50,871 nt of DNA from Labilibaculum sp. (GCA_016760525.1 JAESUW010000121.1:1-50871), one strand, 5' to 3'; positions 9,204 to 19,232 are shown, numbered from the stretch's first letter. The notes: a model not told the origin generated them from the sequence alone. A program made the numbers and translations.

Positions 9204-11642
9204 TTATTCGTATTTAATTGCTTTAATTGGATCGGAGTTTGCCGCTCGGTAAGATTGCCAGGCAACTGTAAACAAACCAATCACCAAAGAAATAATAAGA
9301 GTGGCAATAAACATCCAAATGCTTATTGAAATATGATATGGAAAATCGTTCAACCATGCACTTAAAGCCCAATATGATATTGGAATAGCTATCAAATTAG
9401 CAATGAGAATTAGTCTGATGAATTCACGGGTTAACAAATACACTAAACTACCTACCGATGCACCTAATACTTTTCGAACCCCTAATTCTTTAGTTCGTTG
9501 CTCAGCCATAAAAGAAGACAATCCAAAAAGTCCCATGGATGCAATTAGGATGCTTATCAATGAAAAGATTGAAAAAATCCAGGTTAATCTTTCTTCCGGT
9601 TCGTAATTTTCTTTCATCCTGTCATCTAAAAAGGAATAACTGAATGACATGTCAGGACAGAATTCATTCCACACTTTCCTAATGTAAGTAATGGTTTCCG
9701 TCCTATTTTTAGAATTAATTTTTACGTGTAAATTTCTTCGATAAACCGGATTTTCAGAAACGACAAGATTCATTGGCTCAATTAAATCTTTAAGAGGTTG
9801 ATAATTAAAATCTCTAATTACCCCTATTACTTCCCCCAATTGAACTTCTCCACTATCTTCCACCCCTTCAATTTCCACTCCCAACTGTAGTTTTTTCCCT
9901 AAGGAATTTTCACCCCAGTTGAATTTAATTGCGGCCGACTGATTAACGATAAATGCATTGGCTGTATCTGACGGAATTTCCCGATTAAAATTTCTTCCTT
10001 TTAAAACATCCATCTCCATTAAATCGATATAATCAAAATCAACAATATTAAAATTTAATGCATACTGCTCCATTCCTGCGTCGCTCTCGAACAAATGCAC
10101 AGTTTTCGATCCTCCAAAACCAATCAATGAACTCGAAGTTGCAACAGCCTTTACATTAGGATTTTTTTTCAATTCCGTTTTAAAAGCATCTATCCGGGTG
10201 CGCAGTACAGAATCTCGAATAACTGAAACCACTACATCATTTTTATTAAAGCCCACATCTTTATTATTCATGTAGAGGAACTGGGATGCAACAATGATGG
10301 TTCCACTAATCATCATGGCTGAAACTGTAAATTGTGAGATAACAAGCAATTTCCGTAAAAATCCATTGGCTCCGCTTTTACCATTTCTCCCTGTCAGAAT
10401 AAAAACCGGCTGAAATGAAGACAAATAGAGGGCAGGATAACTTCCGGAGAAAAGTCCCAATAATACAGCCAAAACCGCGTTAAACAATATCACTTCCGGA
10501 GTATCAAACACACTTAATACCAGACTCTTATTTGCCAGCTGATTAAATAGCGGCAATAACAACTCAACACAAATCAAAGCAATAATAAGTGCAAATACGG
10601 TTAAAGAAATACTTTCCATCATAAACTGACGAATGATATTCTCCCTTTGCGCTCCAACAACCTTTCGAATACCAACCTCCTTTGCTCGTTTAGAAGACCG
10701 CGCGGTTGCCATATTCATATAATTTATACTGGCTATGGACAATATAAAAATGGCAATGGCTGTAAGTATATAAATGTATTTTATATTTCCTGTTGGAGCA
10801 TCCCACTGTAATTGCGATCGCAAATGAATATCCCCAAGATGTTGAATAATTAATTTGTACGAAACTCCCAATTGATCTCCAAGATCTTTCATGTATTTCT
10901 CATAGTAAGCAGGAAACTTTTCAAGAATAGCTTCTGCCTCCGAGTTTTCTTTCAATAGTAAAAAAGTGTAATTACTAAATGACCAAAAAGAGATCGGTTG
11001 CTGACTATTAAAATTTTCTGCCCCCCTAATGCTTTCCAATGTTTTCATGGAATAAAAAGCATTAAATTTGAAATGGCTGTTTAAAGGGAGATCTTTCATT
11101 ACTCCACTTACGGTATAGGGTATATCTCCACCAATAAGCAAAATCTTACCTATGGGATCTTCACCGTTAAAATATTTATTTGCCAGAGTTTCATTTAGCA
11201 CTATTGAATATGGCTGAGTAAGTGCGTTATCCGGATTTCCTTTCAGTAATGGAAAACTAAAGACCTTAAATACTGACGAATCAGCATAAGAGATTCGTTC
11301 TTCATAAAATTCTTTTTCACCATATTTAAAATGTTGTCTTCCCGAGCTGTAAAAACGTACAAACTCCTCCACTTCAGGGAATTCCTCAGCAAAAGTTGGC
11401 CCAAAAGGCAAAGCTGAAGTTGCAACACGATCTCTCTTCCCACTTATTGTAAAATCTGATCCTAATCGAATGATCCGTTCATGATTCACATTATACTTAT
11501 CGTATGATAATTCATCCTGCACAAACAATAAGATCAGAATTGTACACATTAATCCTACCGACAAACCAACAACGTTGATTGTTGTATAAAATTTGTTTCT
11601 TGAAAAGTTACGAAACAGTGTAATGAAGAAATTCTTAAACAT
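9204..11642 (-). CDS. ABC transporter permease, MacB/FtsX family (permease B)
   Basis: 812 aa; N-terminal TM plus MacB-like periplasmic region, duplicated FtsX-type TM regions, 'RSSKRAKEVGIRKVVGA' and 'MAEQRTKELGVRKVLGA' motifs. Confidence 0.93.
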   Translation of the reverse strand: MFKNFFITLFRNFSRNKFYTTINVVGLSVGLMCTILILLFVQDELSYDKYNVNHERIIRLGSDFTISGKRDRVATSALPFGPTFAEEFPEVEEFVRFYSSGRQHFKYGEKEFYEERISYADSSVFKVFSFPLLKGNPDNALTQPYSIVLNETLANKYFNGEDPIGKILLIGGDIPYTVSGVMKDLPLNSHFKFNAFYSMKTLESIRGAENFNSQQPISFWSFSNYTFLLLKENSEAEAILEKFPAYYEKYMKDLGDQLGVSYKLIIQHLGDIHLRSQLQWDAPTGNIKYIYILTAIAIFILSIASINYMNMATARSSKRAKEVGIRKVVGAQRENIIRQFMMESISLTVFALIIALICVELLLPLFNQLANKSLVLSVFDTPEVILFNAVLAVLLGLFSGSYPALYLSSFQPVFILTGRNGKSGANGFLRKLLVISQFTVSAMMISGTIIVASQFLYMNNKDVGFNKNDVVVSVIRDSVLRTRIDAFKTELKKNPNVKAVATSSSLIGFGGSKTVHLFESDAGMEQYALNFNIVDFDYIDLMEMDVLKGRNFNREIPSDTANAFIVNQSAAIKFNWGENSLGKKLQLGVEIEGVEDSGEVQLGEVIGVIRDFNYQPLKDLIEPMNLVVSENPVYRRNLHVKINSKNRTETITYIRKVWNEFCPDMSFSYSFLDDRMKENYEPEERLTWIFSIFSLISILIASMGLFGLSSFMAEQRTKELGVRKVLGASVGSLVYLLTREFIRLILIANLIAIPISYWALSAWLNDFPYHISISIWMFIATLIISLVIGLFTVAWQSYRAANSDPIKAIKYE

Positions 11643-11731
11643 GCTTGTTCAATTAAATTATTACGAAGCTCAATTATCAGAAAACCAAACTAAGAACGGA
11701 CTTATTACAATAGATCATTAGATTGATTTAC

Positions 11732-11749
11732 ACCCCGAATGATCGGGGT
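11732..11749. other. Intergenic stem-loop inside the exporter operon
   Basis: ACCCCGA-ATGA-TCGGGGT, perfect 7-bp GC-rich stem with no adjacent U-tract on either strand. Confidence 0.6.
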
Positions 11750-11803
11750 ATTATCACAACTTTACCCGGAAACACCCTTTAAATGAATCACACTGAAAAT
11801 AAG

Positions 11804-11832
11804 ATACTTACAAAACCTTAACGAACTATTAT
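11804..11832. repeat. 29-bp exact repeat, copy 1
   Basis: ATACTTACAAAACCTTAACGAACTATTAT, identical in the same + strand orientation to 36413..36441. Confidence 0.95.
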
Positions 11833-11845
11833 TAAAACACTATGA

Positions 11846-12535
11846 CTAAAGCTTTTGCCTCCTATTCTCAGTTACAACATGACCATCAAAAAGCTGAATA
11901 ATACGATGACTTCGATCTGCATCTGATGGAGAGTGAGTTACCATTATTATGGTAGTTCCCTGCTCATTTAATTGAGTTAAAAGATTCATCACTTCTTCTC
12001 CATTAGCTGAGTCTAAATTACCTGTTGGCTCATCGGCCAAAATCAATTTTGGATTTGAAATAACAGCCCTTGCAATAGCAACCCTTTGTTGCTGTCCACC
12101 AGATAATTGTTGCGGGAAATGTTTCGCTCTATGAGCAATACTCATTCTTTCCAAGGCCTCATTCACTCTTCTTTTTCTCTCAGAACCAGATACCTTCAGG
12201 TACAACAGTGGCAACTCAACATTCTCAAAAACTGTTAATTCATCAATCAGATTAAAACTCTGAAAAACAAACCCGATGTTTTCCTTTCTCAAATTTGTTC
12301 TTTGTCGTTCGGTGTAATTCTCCACCTGAAACCCATTAAAATACAACTCGCCTTCACTTGGGTTATCAAGCAAACCAATAATATTTAACAAAGTTGACTT
12401 TCCACATCCTGAAGGACCCATAATTGCGACAAATTCGCCCTTATTAATTTCAAGATTGACATTATTTAATGCCGTAGTTTCCACCTCGTCGGTTCTGAAA
12501 ACCTTAATTAAATTTTTAGTGTTAATCATAGCCAT
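11846..12535 (-). CDS. ABC transporter ATP-binding protein (MacB/LolD type)
   Basis: Walker A GPSGCGKST, signature LSGGQQQRVAIARA, Walker B LILADEPTGNLDS. Confidence 0.96.
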   Translation of the reverse strand: MAMINTKNLIKVFRTDEVETTALNNVNLEINKGEFVAIMGPSGCGKSTLLNIIGLLDNPSEGELYFNGFQVENYTERQRTNLRKENIGFVFQSFNLIDELTVFENVELPLLYLKVSGSERKRRVNEALERMSIAHRAKHFPQQLSGGQQQRVAIARAVISNPKLILADEPTGNLDSANGEEVMNLLTQLNEQGTTIIMVTHSPSDADRSHRIIQLFDGHVVTENRRQKL

Positions 12536-12553
12536 ATCTATTTAAACATTCAC

Positions 12554-14902
12554 TTATTCATATTTTAACACATGCGCCGGAGCTTTTAAAGCTAATTTCC
12601 ATATTTGCTGATAAACTGTTACAAAAGTTATTAAAAGAGATACAAATCCCGACAGAATAAAAATCCCAATTCCAATATCTATGCGATATGCAAATCCTTT
12701 TAACCACCACTCCATCACAAAAAAAGAAATTACCCAAGCGACAGCATTAGAAAGCATCACCCATTTAAAAAATTCTTTCAATAACAATTGGAACACGGTA
12801 TCCATATTGGCTCCAAAAACTTTTCTGAGTGCCATTTCACGAGATTTCCGTTCTGTAATAAAAGAAACCAGTCCAAACAAACCCAAACATGATATCACAA
12901 AAGCAATTAAAGTAAACGACACAAATATTTTGCTCATTCGCGATTCTGCGGTATAAAAATATTTAAAATCTTCTTCCAAAAACCGGTATGTAAATGGTAC
13001 ATTAGGAACCATTAAATCCCAAACCTTTCTTACTTTATTAAGAATCGGCTCTACATCATCCCCAATTCGAATACCTATGTATTTAAACGCCGTTGGGTTT
13101 CGCATCATTATCAAGGGCTCAACACCTACCTGAAGACTACTAAAATTAAAATCCTTAACAATACCAATTACCTCACCGGAATAACCCCAAATCTGCAATG
13201 CCTCACCTATGGTTTGCACCATATTCATCTTTTCCGCTGCAGTTTCATTAATTATAAATTTTAAGCTATCCTCTCCATGGAATTTAGAAAATCCTCTTCC
13301 TTGAATAACATTCATTTCAAATGTTTCAATAAAATCATAATCTACAAAAGACAACTGAAACAGTATATCTTCGGAATTTTCGGTTTTACCCGGCCAATTA
13401 ACATCCCATGTAGAATTTGTGAAATTTACAGGCATTTGATTTGCTGCTGTTACCCAATAAACGCCGGGAATTTTAACCAATTCACTTTTTAATTTAGGAT
13501 AAATTGAATTAAAATCTTCCACCATCTCAATATAAACCAAATCGTTCGTATTGTAACCAACATCCGACTCTTGTAAAAATTCCAGTTGCTGATAAATAAT
13601 ACCTGAGCAAATAAACAAAGCTATCGACATGGTAAATTGAATAAGCACCAACACCTTTCTTAACAGAGCAGAATCTTTTCTTGAGACACCTCTAATTACT
13701 TGAATTGGTAAAAAAGAGGATAAAAATAAAGCAGGATAACTTCCTGATATGATACCTGTAAGTAATACCATAGCGGAAACACTAAATAAAAACTTTATAT
13801 TATTTATCCCTAATGATAAATTCCTATCCGTTAAATCACTAAAAACCGGTAAAAATAATTCGACAAGAACAACTGCTATTCCCAAGGCTATTAATGTGAA
13901 AAATATCGATTCCCCGAGAAATAAACTTATTAATCCTCTTCGCTGAGCTCCAACAACTTTTCGAATAGCAACCTCTTTCGCTCTTCTTGCTGATCTGGCC
14001 GTAGCCAAATTCATATAATTAAAACAAGCAATTAATAGAATTAATACAGCAACCAGCAGAAATACCCGAACATACCAAATTGGCCCAATTTTATTTGTAT
14101 TAATTGCATATAGATGGTATCGTTCGAAAGCCTGAAGATCCAATTCAACATTCGAATGCGGAATGCGATCTTTAATATATGGTCTTAATTGAGCTGATAA
14201 ATCGACAGAACTATGTTTTTTTTCCGTTTTTATAAATGTATGAAACGTATTTGCTTCCCAATCATTTAAATCATACGCCCAAAGTTTCTCGAAAAATTGA
14301 AATGGAAGAATAAAATCAAAAACGATTGACGAATTTGCAGGCGGATTCTGAATCACTGCAGAAACCTGATAATTATATTTCGAATTAATCTCAACCACTC
14401 TTCCAATCGGATTAGAATCACCGAACATTTTCTGAGCAATTTTCTCTGTAAGTACAATTGAATTCTCCTCTTTAAAAGGTTTATCACGATCTCCTTTTAC
14501 GATTGGAAAAGTAAAAATATTAAAAAAATCCTCATCAACAATTTTCCCTCCGTCTTCAACAAAACTTTTACCATTTACCGAAAGAGCCAATTGGCCCCAA
14601 GTAGTAACCATTCTTGTAGAATACTTAATTTCGGGAAACGATTTTTTTATTGATTCGGCTAGTGGTCCAGGTGTAGAATATACCGAAAAAACATCTCCAT
14701 CAGCATAGTTCTGATTCTCAAACACACTATATACCTGATCTATATCCTCATTAAATTTATCAAACCCCGTTTCATATTCTACCCATATTAAAATAAGTAA
14801 TGTACATGTTACACCTGTTGCCAAGCCAAAAATATTCATTAAAGAATAAGCTTTTTGCCGATATAAACTTCGTAAAACGGTATTCAATAGAATTTTTAGC
14901 AT
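12554..14902 (-). CDS. ABC transporter permease, MacB/FtsX family (permease A)
   Basis: 782 aa; same architecture as 9204..11642, 'RSARRAKEVAIRKVVGA' and 'ITERKSREMALRKVFGA' motifs. Confidence 0.93.
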   Translation of the reverse strand: MLKILLNTVLRSLYRQKAYSLMNIFGLATGVTCTLLILIWVEYETGFDKFNEDIDQVYSVFENQNYADGDVFSVYSTPGPLAESIKKSFPEIKYSTRMVTTWGQLALSVNGKSFVEDGGKIVDEDFFNIFTFPIVKGDRDKPFKEENSIVLTEKIAQKMFGDSNPIGRVVEINSKYNYQVSAVIQNPPANSSIVFDFILPFQFFEKLWAYDLNDWEANTFHTFIKTEKKHSSVDLSAQLRPYIKDRIPHSNVELDLQAFERYHLYAINTNKIGPIWYVRVFLLVAVLILLIACFNYMNLATARSARRAKEVAIRKVVGAQRRGLISLFLGESIFFTLIALGIAVVLVELFLPVFSDLTDRNLSLGINNIKFLFSVSAMVLLTGIISGSYPALFLSSFLPIQVIRGVSRKDSALLRKVLVLIQFTMSIALFICSGIIYQQLEFLQESDVGYNTNDLVYIEMVEDFNSIYPKLKSELVKIPGVYWVTAANQMPVNFTNSTWDVNWPGKTENSEDILFQLSFVDYDFIETFEMNVIQGRGFSKFHGEDSLKFIINETAAEKMNMVQTIGEALQIWGYSGEVIGIVKDFNFSSLQVGVEPLIMMRNPTAFKYIGIRIGDDVEPILNKVRKVWDLMVPNVPFTYRFLEEDFKYFYTAESRMSKIFVSFTLIAFVISCLGLFGLVSFITERKSREMALRKVFGANMDTVFQLLLKEFFKWVMLSNAVAWVISFFVMEWWLKGFAYRIDIGIGIFILSGFVSLLITFVTVYQQIWKLALKAPAHVLKYE

Positions 14903-14906
14903 CCAC

Positions 14907-16157
14907 TTACTTTAAGACCAATTTATCAACATCTCCGTAAGATTCATAACTGTTTGTTACAATTCTTTCTCCCGGCTCCAAGCCCTCAAGAACCTCATAA
15001 TATTTAGGATTCTGATTTCCCAGCTTAATGGCTCGCTTTGTAGCAAAAGTACCACTTGGATCAACAACAAAAACCCATTGTCCTCCCGTGCTTTGAAAGA
15101 ATCCCCCTCTTTGAATTAAAATAGCCTCACGAGGTTCACCCAATTCAATTTTTGTCCTGAACGTCTGACCTGTTCTTATTCCTGGAGGAAGATCACCAAC
15201 AAACTTCATATCAATCTCGAACTGTCCGCCTCGCACCTCTGGATAAACTTTATAAACAACCAGATTATATTCAACACCACTAAATTTAAACTTAGCATTT
15301 AAACCTTTATTCAATCTTGCAATGTAGAGTTCATCAACCATTGCATTTATTTTATAATTATCCAATACGTTTACTTGTCCCAAGCGCTCACCTCTGGACT
15401 TAGACTCTCCTAACTCAACATTTAATGATCCTAATTGTCCATCAACAGGAGCTTTCACATTCAAATCCAGCAACTTGGCCCGCACCAACTCCAAATTATT
15501 CTCCATGTTCCGCAAATTGGCATCCAATCGTTGAATTTGAATTGTACGGGCGAGAGAATCAGTTTTTTGTCTTTCTAAAAGCAGTTCCCTGGTTTTTTGA
15601 TAGTAATTATAATTGTCATTCGACTCATCAAACTCTTCTCTGGAAATCAAATCCTTTTCAAAGAAAATTTTGTTCCTCTTGTATGCCCTCTTACTCTTTG
15701 ATAAACTTAAATCAATATCCAACAGACTTCTTCTTACATTCAACCGATCTTGTTCCATACTCAAGCGAGTATCTCTCAATCGATTTACCTGTTCCGTAAA
15801 TCCGGCTTCTGAATTTAGAATTTGCAAGTTCAACTCCGAATTACTCAAACGAAGAATTACATTCCCCTTTTTAACCATACTGCCCTCTTCGAGTAGTATC
15901 TCTTCTACCCGTCCTCCTTCAATTGCATCTAAATAAACAGTGGTTATAGGATTAACCGTTCCTGTTCTGGCGATGTACTCCTGAAAATGATCAGTTTTTA
16001 CTTCACCAATCGAAATTTTCTCTTTATCAACTCGCAAACGGGATCCTGCCTCCCCCAAAAATGCCGTATATAAAATAACAACACTGAGAATGGCTCCTGC
16101 TAAATACCAATTCTTCCTTAGTAAATACCAGGGTTTCTTTTCAATAATTCTATCCAT
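14907..16157 (-). CDS. HlyD/MacA-like periplasmic adaptor (membrane fusion) protein
   Basis: 416 aa; one N-terminal TM, lipoyl-like segment, long coiled coil, 'VKAPVDGQLGSLNVELGE' motif. Confidence 0.92.
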   Translation of the reverse strand: MDRIIEKKPWYLLRKNWYLAGAILSVVILYTAFLGEAGSRLRVDKEKISIGEVKTDHFQEYIARTGTVNPITTVYLDAIEGGRVEEILLEEGSMVKKGNVILRLSNSELNLQILNSEAGFTEQVNRLRDTRLSMEQDRLNVRRSLLDIDLSLSKSKRAYKRNKIFFEKDLISREEFDESNDNYNYYQKTRELLLERQKTDSLARTIQIQRLDANLRNMENNLELVRAKLLDLNVKAPVDGQLGSLNVELGESKSRGERLGQVNVLDNYKINAMVDELYIARLNKGLNAKFKFSGVEYNLVVYKVYPEVRGGQFEIDMKFVGDLPPGIRTGQTFRTKIELGEPREAILIQRGGFFQSTGGQWVFVVDPSGTFATKRAIKLGNQNPKYYEVLEGLEPGERIVTNSYESYGDVDKLVLK

Positions 16158-16202
16158 TATAATTTAACTTTTTTAATCCTTTTTCAAACACAGGCGTAAT
16201 GC

Positions 16203-16218
16203 AGCCACTTTCATGCCA
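16203..16218 (-). promoter_or_regulatory. Candidate sigma54 -24/-12 promoter of the exporter operon
   Basis: Minus strand TGGCATG-AAAG-TGGCT versus consensus TGGCACG-N4-TTGCW; invariant GG and GC present with the required 10-bp spacing, ~45 bp upstream of the adaptor start codon. Confidence 0.65.
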
Positions 16219-16354
16219 AAACACTTTTAACATTGATTAACAACTTTTTAAAAAAACACAAACCCATTGATTTCCATACATCTGTGAACGAAAACAATAC
16301 AAATACTGTACGTATTCGAACATTTTTCTTTTATTTTCAAATTTTTAATGATAA

Positions 16355-16373
16355 CTTGAATTCCTAATTCAAG
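16355..16373. promoter_or_regulatory. Inverted repeat in the divergent intergenic region, possible regulator binding site
   Basis: CTTGAATT-CCT-AATTCAAG, perfect 8-bp arms, ~150 bp upstream of the candidate -12 element. Confidence 0.4.
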
Positions 16374-16408
16374 CATTAAAACCCGAAACGACAAATTAAT
16401 TCATAATT

Positions 16409-17788
16409 ATGGCAAATCAAAAAAACGGAAAAATATTAGCTATTGATGATAACGAAGATATCCTGTTTTCTTTAAAGCTGCTTCTTAAGCAGCATGTTGA
16501 ATTAATACACACTGAGTCTGATCCGGAAATGATTCCTAAACTAATGAAGCAGGATCATTATGATGTAATATTGCTTGACATGAATTTTACCAAAGACGCA
16601 ATTAGCGGTCAGGAAGGTTATCATTGGCTAAACAAAATACTTGAAATTGACCAACAGGCTGTTGTACTATTCATTACGGCCTATGGCGATATCGAGAAAT
16701 CGGTAAAAGCAATAAAAGCCGGCGCTACCGACTTCATATTAAAACCATGGCAAAATGAAAAACTTCTTGCCACCATCTCATCTGCAATTAAACTTCGCAG
16801 ATCGAAAAATGAAGTAAGAGAACTAAAAACCAAACAAAAAGAATTAAATGCTGTTCTTGATCAACCATTTAATGACTTTATTGGCACATCTCCCGAAATG
16901 CAACAGGTTTTCTCAACCATTACCAAAGTAGCCGTAACCGATGCCAATGTATTGATTCTTGGTGAAAATGGAACAGGAAAAGAATTAGTTGCCAGAGCAT
17001 TACACCGAAATTCAGCGAGAAAAGACGAAGTTTTTATCAGTATTGATCTTGGCTCTATAAATGAAAATCTATTTGAAAGTGAACTATTTGGTCATGTAAA
17101 AGGTGCATTTACGGATGCGCGCGCCGATCGACCAGGTCGATTCGAGATTGCCTCCGGCGGAACACTTTTTCTGGATGAGATTGGGAATTTAAGCCTGCCA
17201 ATGCAAGTAAAACTATTAACAGTTTTAGAGCGACGAGAAGTAATTCGTGTTGGATCGAACAAGACAATTCCAATCGATATTCGATTAATTTGCGCAACCA
17301 ACATGCCTATAAAACAAATGGCATCAGAAGACAGGTATCGTCAAGATCTTTTGTACAGAATTAATACTGTTGAAATTAGCCTTCCCGGATTAAGAGAACG
17401 ATACGAGGATATACCACTTTTGGCAAATCATTTCCTCGAAATATATTCTAAGAAATACAAGAAAGGGATTAATCCTCTCTCAAAAGCTTGCCTAAACAAA
17501 CTTTACGATTACAGTTGGCCTGGAAATGTGAGAGAACTTCAGCATTTAATGGAGCGGGCAATTATTATGGCAGACGATCGTAATTTAGATCCTGCCGATT
17601 TCCAAGTAAGTATTGAACGAAATGGCCAGGAGGATGTTGAGTTTGACTCGTACAACCTCGAAGAGGTTGAAAAGAATATTATTCAGAAAGTTTTAAAAAC
17701 AAATAAGGGAAATATTTCCAAAGCGGCTGGAGAATTAGGTCTTACACGCACATCTCTATATCGAAGACTAGAAAAATATGGTTTATAA
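16409..17788 (+). CDS. NtrC-family sigma54-dependent response regulator
   Basis: Receiver domain (DDNED, VILLDMNF), AAA+ domain (GENGTGKELVARALH; ELFGHVKGAFTDA), C-terminal Fis-type HTH (KAAGELGLTRTSLYRRLEKYGL). Confidence 0.96.
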   Translation: MANQKNGKILAIDDNEDILFSLKLLLKQHVELIHTESDPEMIPKLMKQDHYDVILLDMNFTKDAISGQEGYHWLNKILEIDQQAVVLFITAYGDIEKSVKAIKAGATDFILKPWQNEKLLATISSAIKLRRSKNEVRELKTKQKELNAVLDQPFNDFIGTSPEMQQVFSTITKVAVTDANVLILGENGTGKELVARALHRNSARKDEVFISIDLGSINENLFESELFGHVKGAFTDARADRPGRFEIASGGTLFLDEIGNLSLPMQVKLLTVLERREVIRVGSNKTIPIDIRLICATNMPIKQMASEDRYRQDLLYRINTVEISLPGLRERYEDIPLLANHFLEIYSKKYKKGINPLSKACLNKLYDYSWPGNVRELQHLMERAIIMADDRNLDPADFQVSIERNGQEDVEFDSYNLEEVEKNIIQKVLKTNKGNISKAAGELGLTRTSLYRRLEKYGL

Positions 17789-19136
17789 AAGTTTCAGAAT
17801 TAATTTCATAATAAGAATAATAGTCCTGTCAGCGACTATATTCTTACTATTTTACTTGGTTGCAAAAAAGAGTCTCTACTTCACGGCGAGTCTTACTTTT
17901 ATTGCGATTATCTATCAGATTTATGAAATTATTAAGTACGTGGAAAAGACCAACCGCTTGCTTAAAAATTTTCTGGAATCAATACGATATTCTGATTTCA
18001 CGAGAAATTTCCAAGTACAAGGTCTTGGGAGTTCTTTCGACAAGTTACAAGAATCTTTTAATGCTGTAATCACTGATTTCCAAAAAATAAGAGCGGAAAA
18101 AGAAGAACACTACTTCTACTTACAAACTGTAATTCAACATATTGGAATTAGCTTAATTGCTTTTCATCGCGATGGTAAGGTTGAAATGATTAACAATGCA
18201 TCCAAGAAACTTTTTCAGGTAAGTAATCTAAAAAAGATTCAGGATCTTGGCAGTTTTAGCGATGAACTGGTTAATTGCTTATTAAGTCTTAAACATGGAG
18301 AAAATACACTGGTTAAGGTTGTTGATAATGAAGATATTTTAAAGCTTGCTATTTATGCTACCGAGTTTAAAATTAACAACAGACAAGTTATACTTGTTTC
18401 TATAAAAAACATCCAGTACGAATTGGAAGAACAGGAAATAGAATCCTGGCAGAAACTAATTAGGGTTCTTACTCATGAAATCATGAATTCGATTACGCCA
18501 ATCTCATCCCTTTCAACGACTCTAACAACGATTCTAGATGATTTCGGAGAGAACAACACAAACAAGTTTCAGGATGAGGATCTCGAGACTCTCAACGAGG
18601 TTAAATTAGCACTCGAAACAATTCATAAAAGAAGTTCAGGTCTACTTCACTTTGTTGATACCTATAGAAATCTCACAAAAATTCCGAAGCCCAGTTTTGG
18701 TATTTTTCAGGTTCAAAAGCTATTTGATAATATCCATCGTTTAATGGAGGAAGAAATTAAGAGAAAAGGCATCGAATGTGAAATTAATATCAATCCGGAA
18801 AGTATTGAACTTTCTGCCGACGAACAACTCCTGGAACAAGTTTTAATCAATTTAATTAAAAATTCAATTCACGCTCTGGAACACACCGAGAACCCTAAAA
18901 TTGAATTAAAAGCCTTCATGAACAAAAGAGGCAGAATTTCAATTCAAATAAGTGATAATGGACAAGGAATTATAAAAGAAGTACTTGACAAAGTATTTAT
19001 TCCTTTCTTCACGACAAAACCAAAAGGATCTGGAATTGGACTCAGTCTCTCAAAACAAATCTTACGATTACACGGAGGTACAATTACTGCACAGTCCATT
19101 CCTAACGAAAAAACGAGTTTTACTCTTACTTTTTAA
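17778..19136 (+). CDS. Membrane-bound PAS-containing sensor histidine kinase
   Basis: Two N-terminal TM segments, H-box LTHEIMNSITPIS, N-box LINLIKNSIHAL, DNGQGI, GSGIGLSLSKQILRLHGG; overlaps the regulator gene by 11 bp. Confidence 0.95.
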   Translation: MVYKSFRINFIIRIIVLSATIFLLFYLVAKKSLYFTASLTFIAIIYQIYEIIKYVEKTNRLLKNFLESIRYSDFTRNFQVQGLGSSFDKLQESFNAVITDFQKIRAEKEEHYFYLQTVIQHIGISLIAFHRDGKVEMINNASKKLFQVSNLKKIQDLGSFSDELVNCLLSLKHGENTLVKVVDNEDILKLAIYATEFKINNRQVILVSIKNIQYELEEQEIESWQKLIRVLTHEIMNSITPISSLSTTLTTILDDFGENNTNKFQDEDLETLNEVKLALETIHKRSSGLLHFVDTYRNLTKIPKPSFGIFQVQKLFDNIHRLMEEEIKRKGIECEININPESIELSADEQLLEQVLINLIKNSIHALEHTENPKIELKAFMNKRGRISIQISDNGQGIIKEVLDKVFIPFFTTKPKGSGIGLSLSKQILRLHGGTITAQSIPNEKTSFTLTF

Positions 19137-19232
19137 CATGATTTAACACTCAAATAATTTTAAAATAACAAATACTTTCGTTAAATTTAAAAGGCAAATC
19201 AATTTTCAACCTTCAATTAAACTTAAGAGCAT

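Noticed and set aside
15425-15936. Overlapping plus-strand ORFs of 124 and 107 aa
   Set aside because: Antisense to the HlyD-like coiled-coil region; shadow ORFs.
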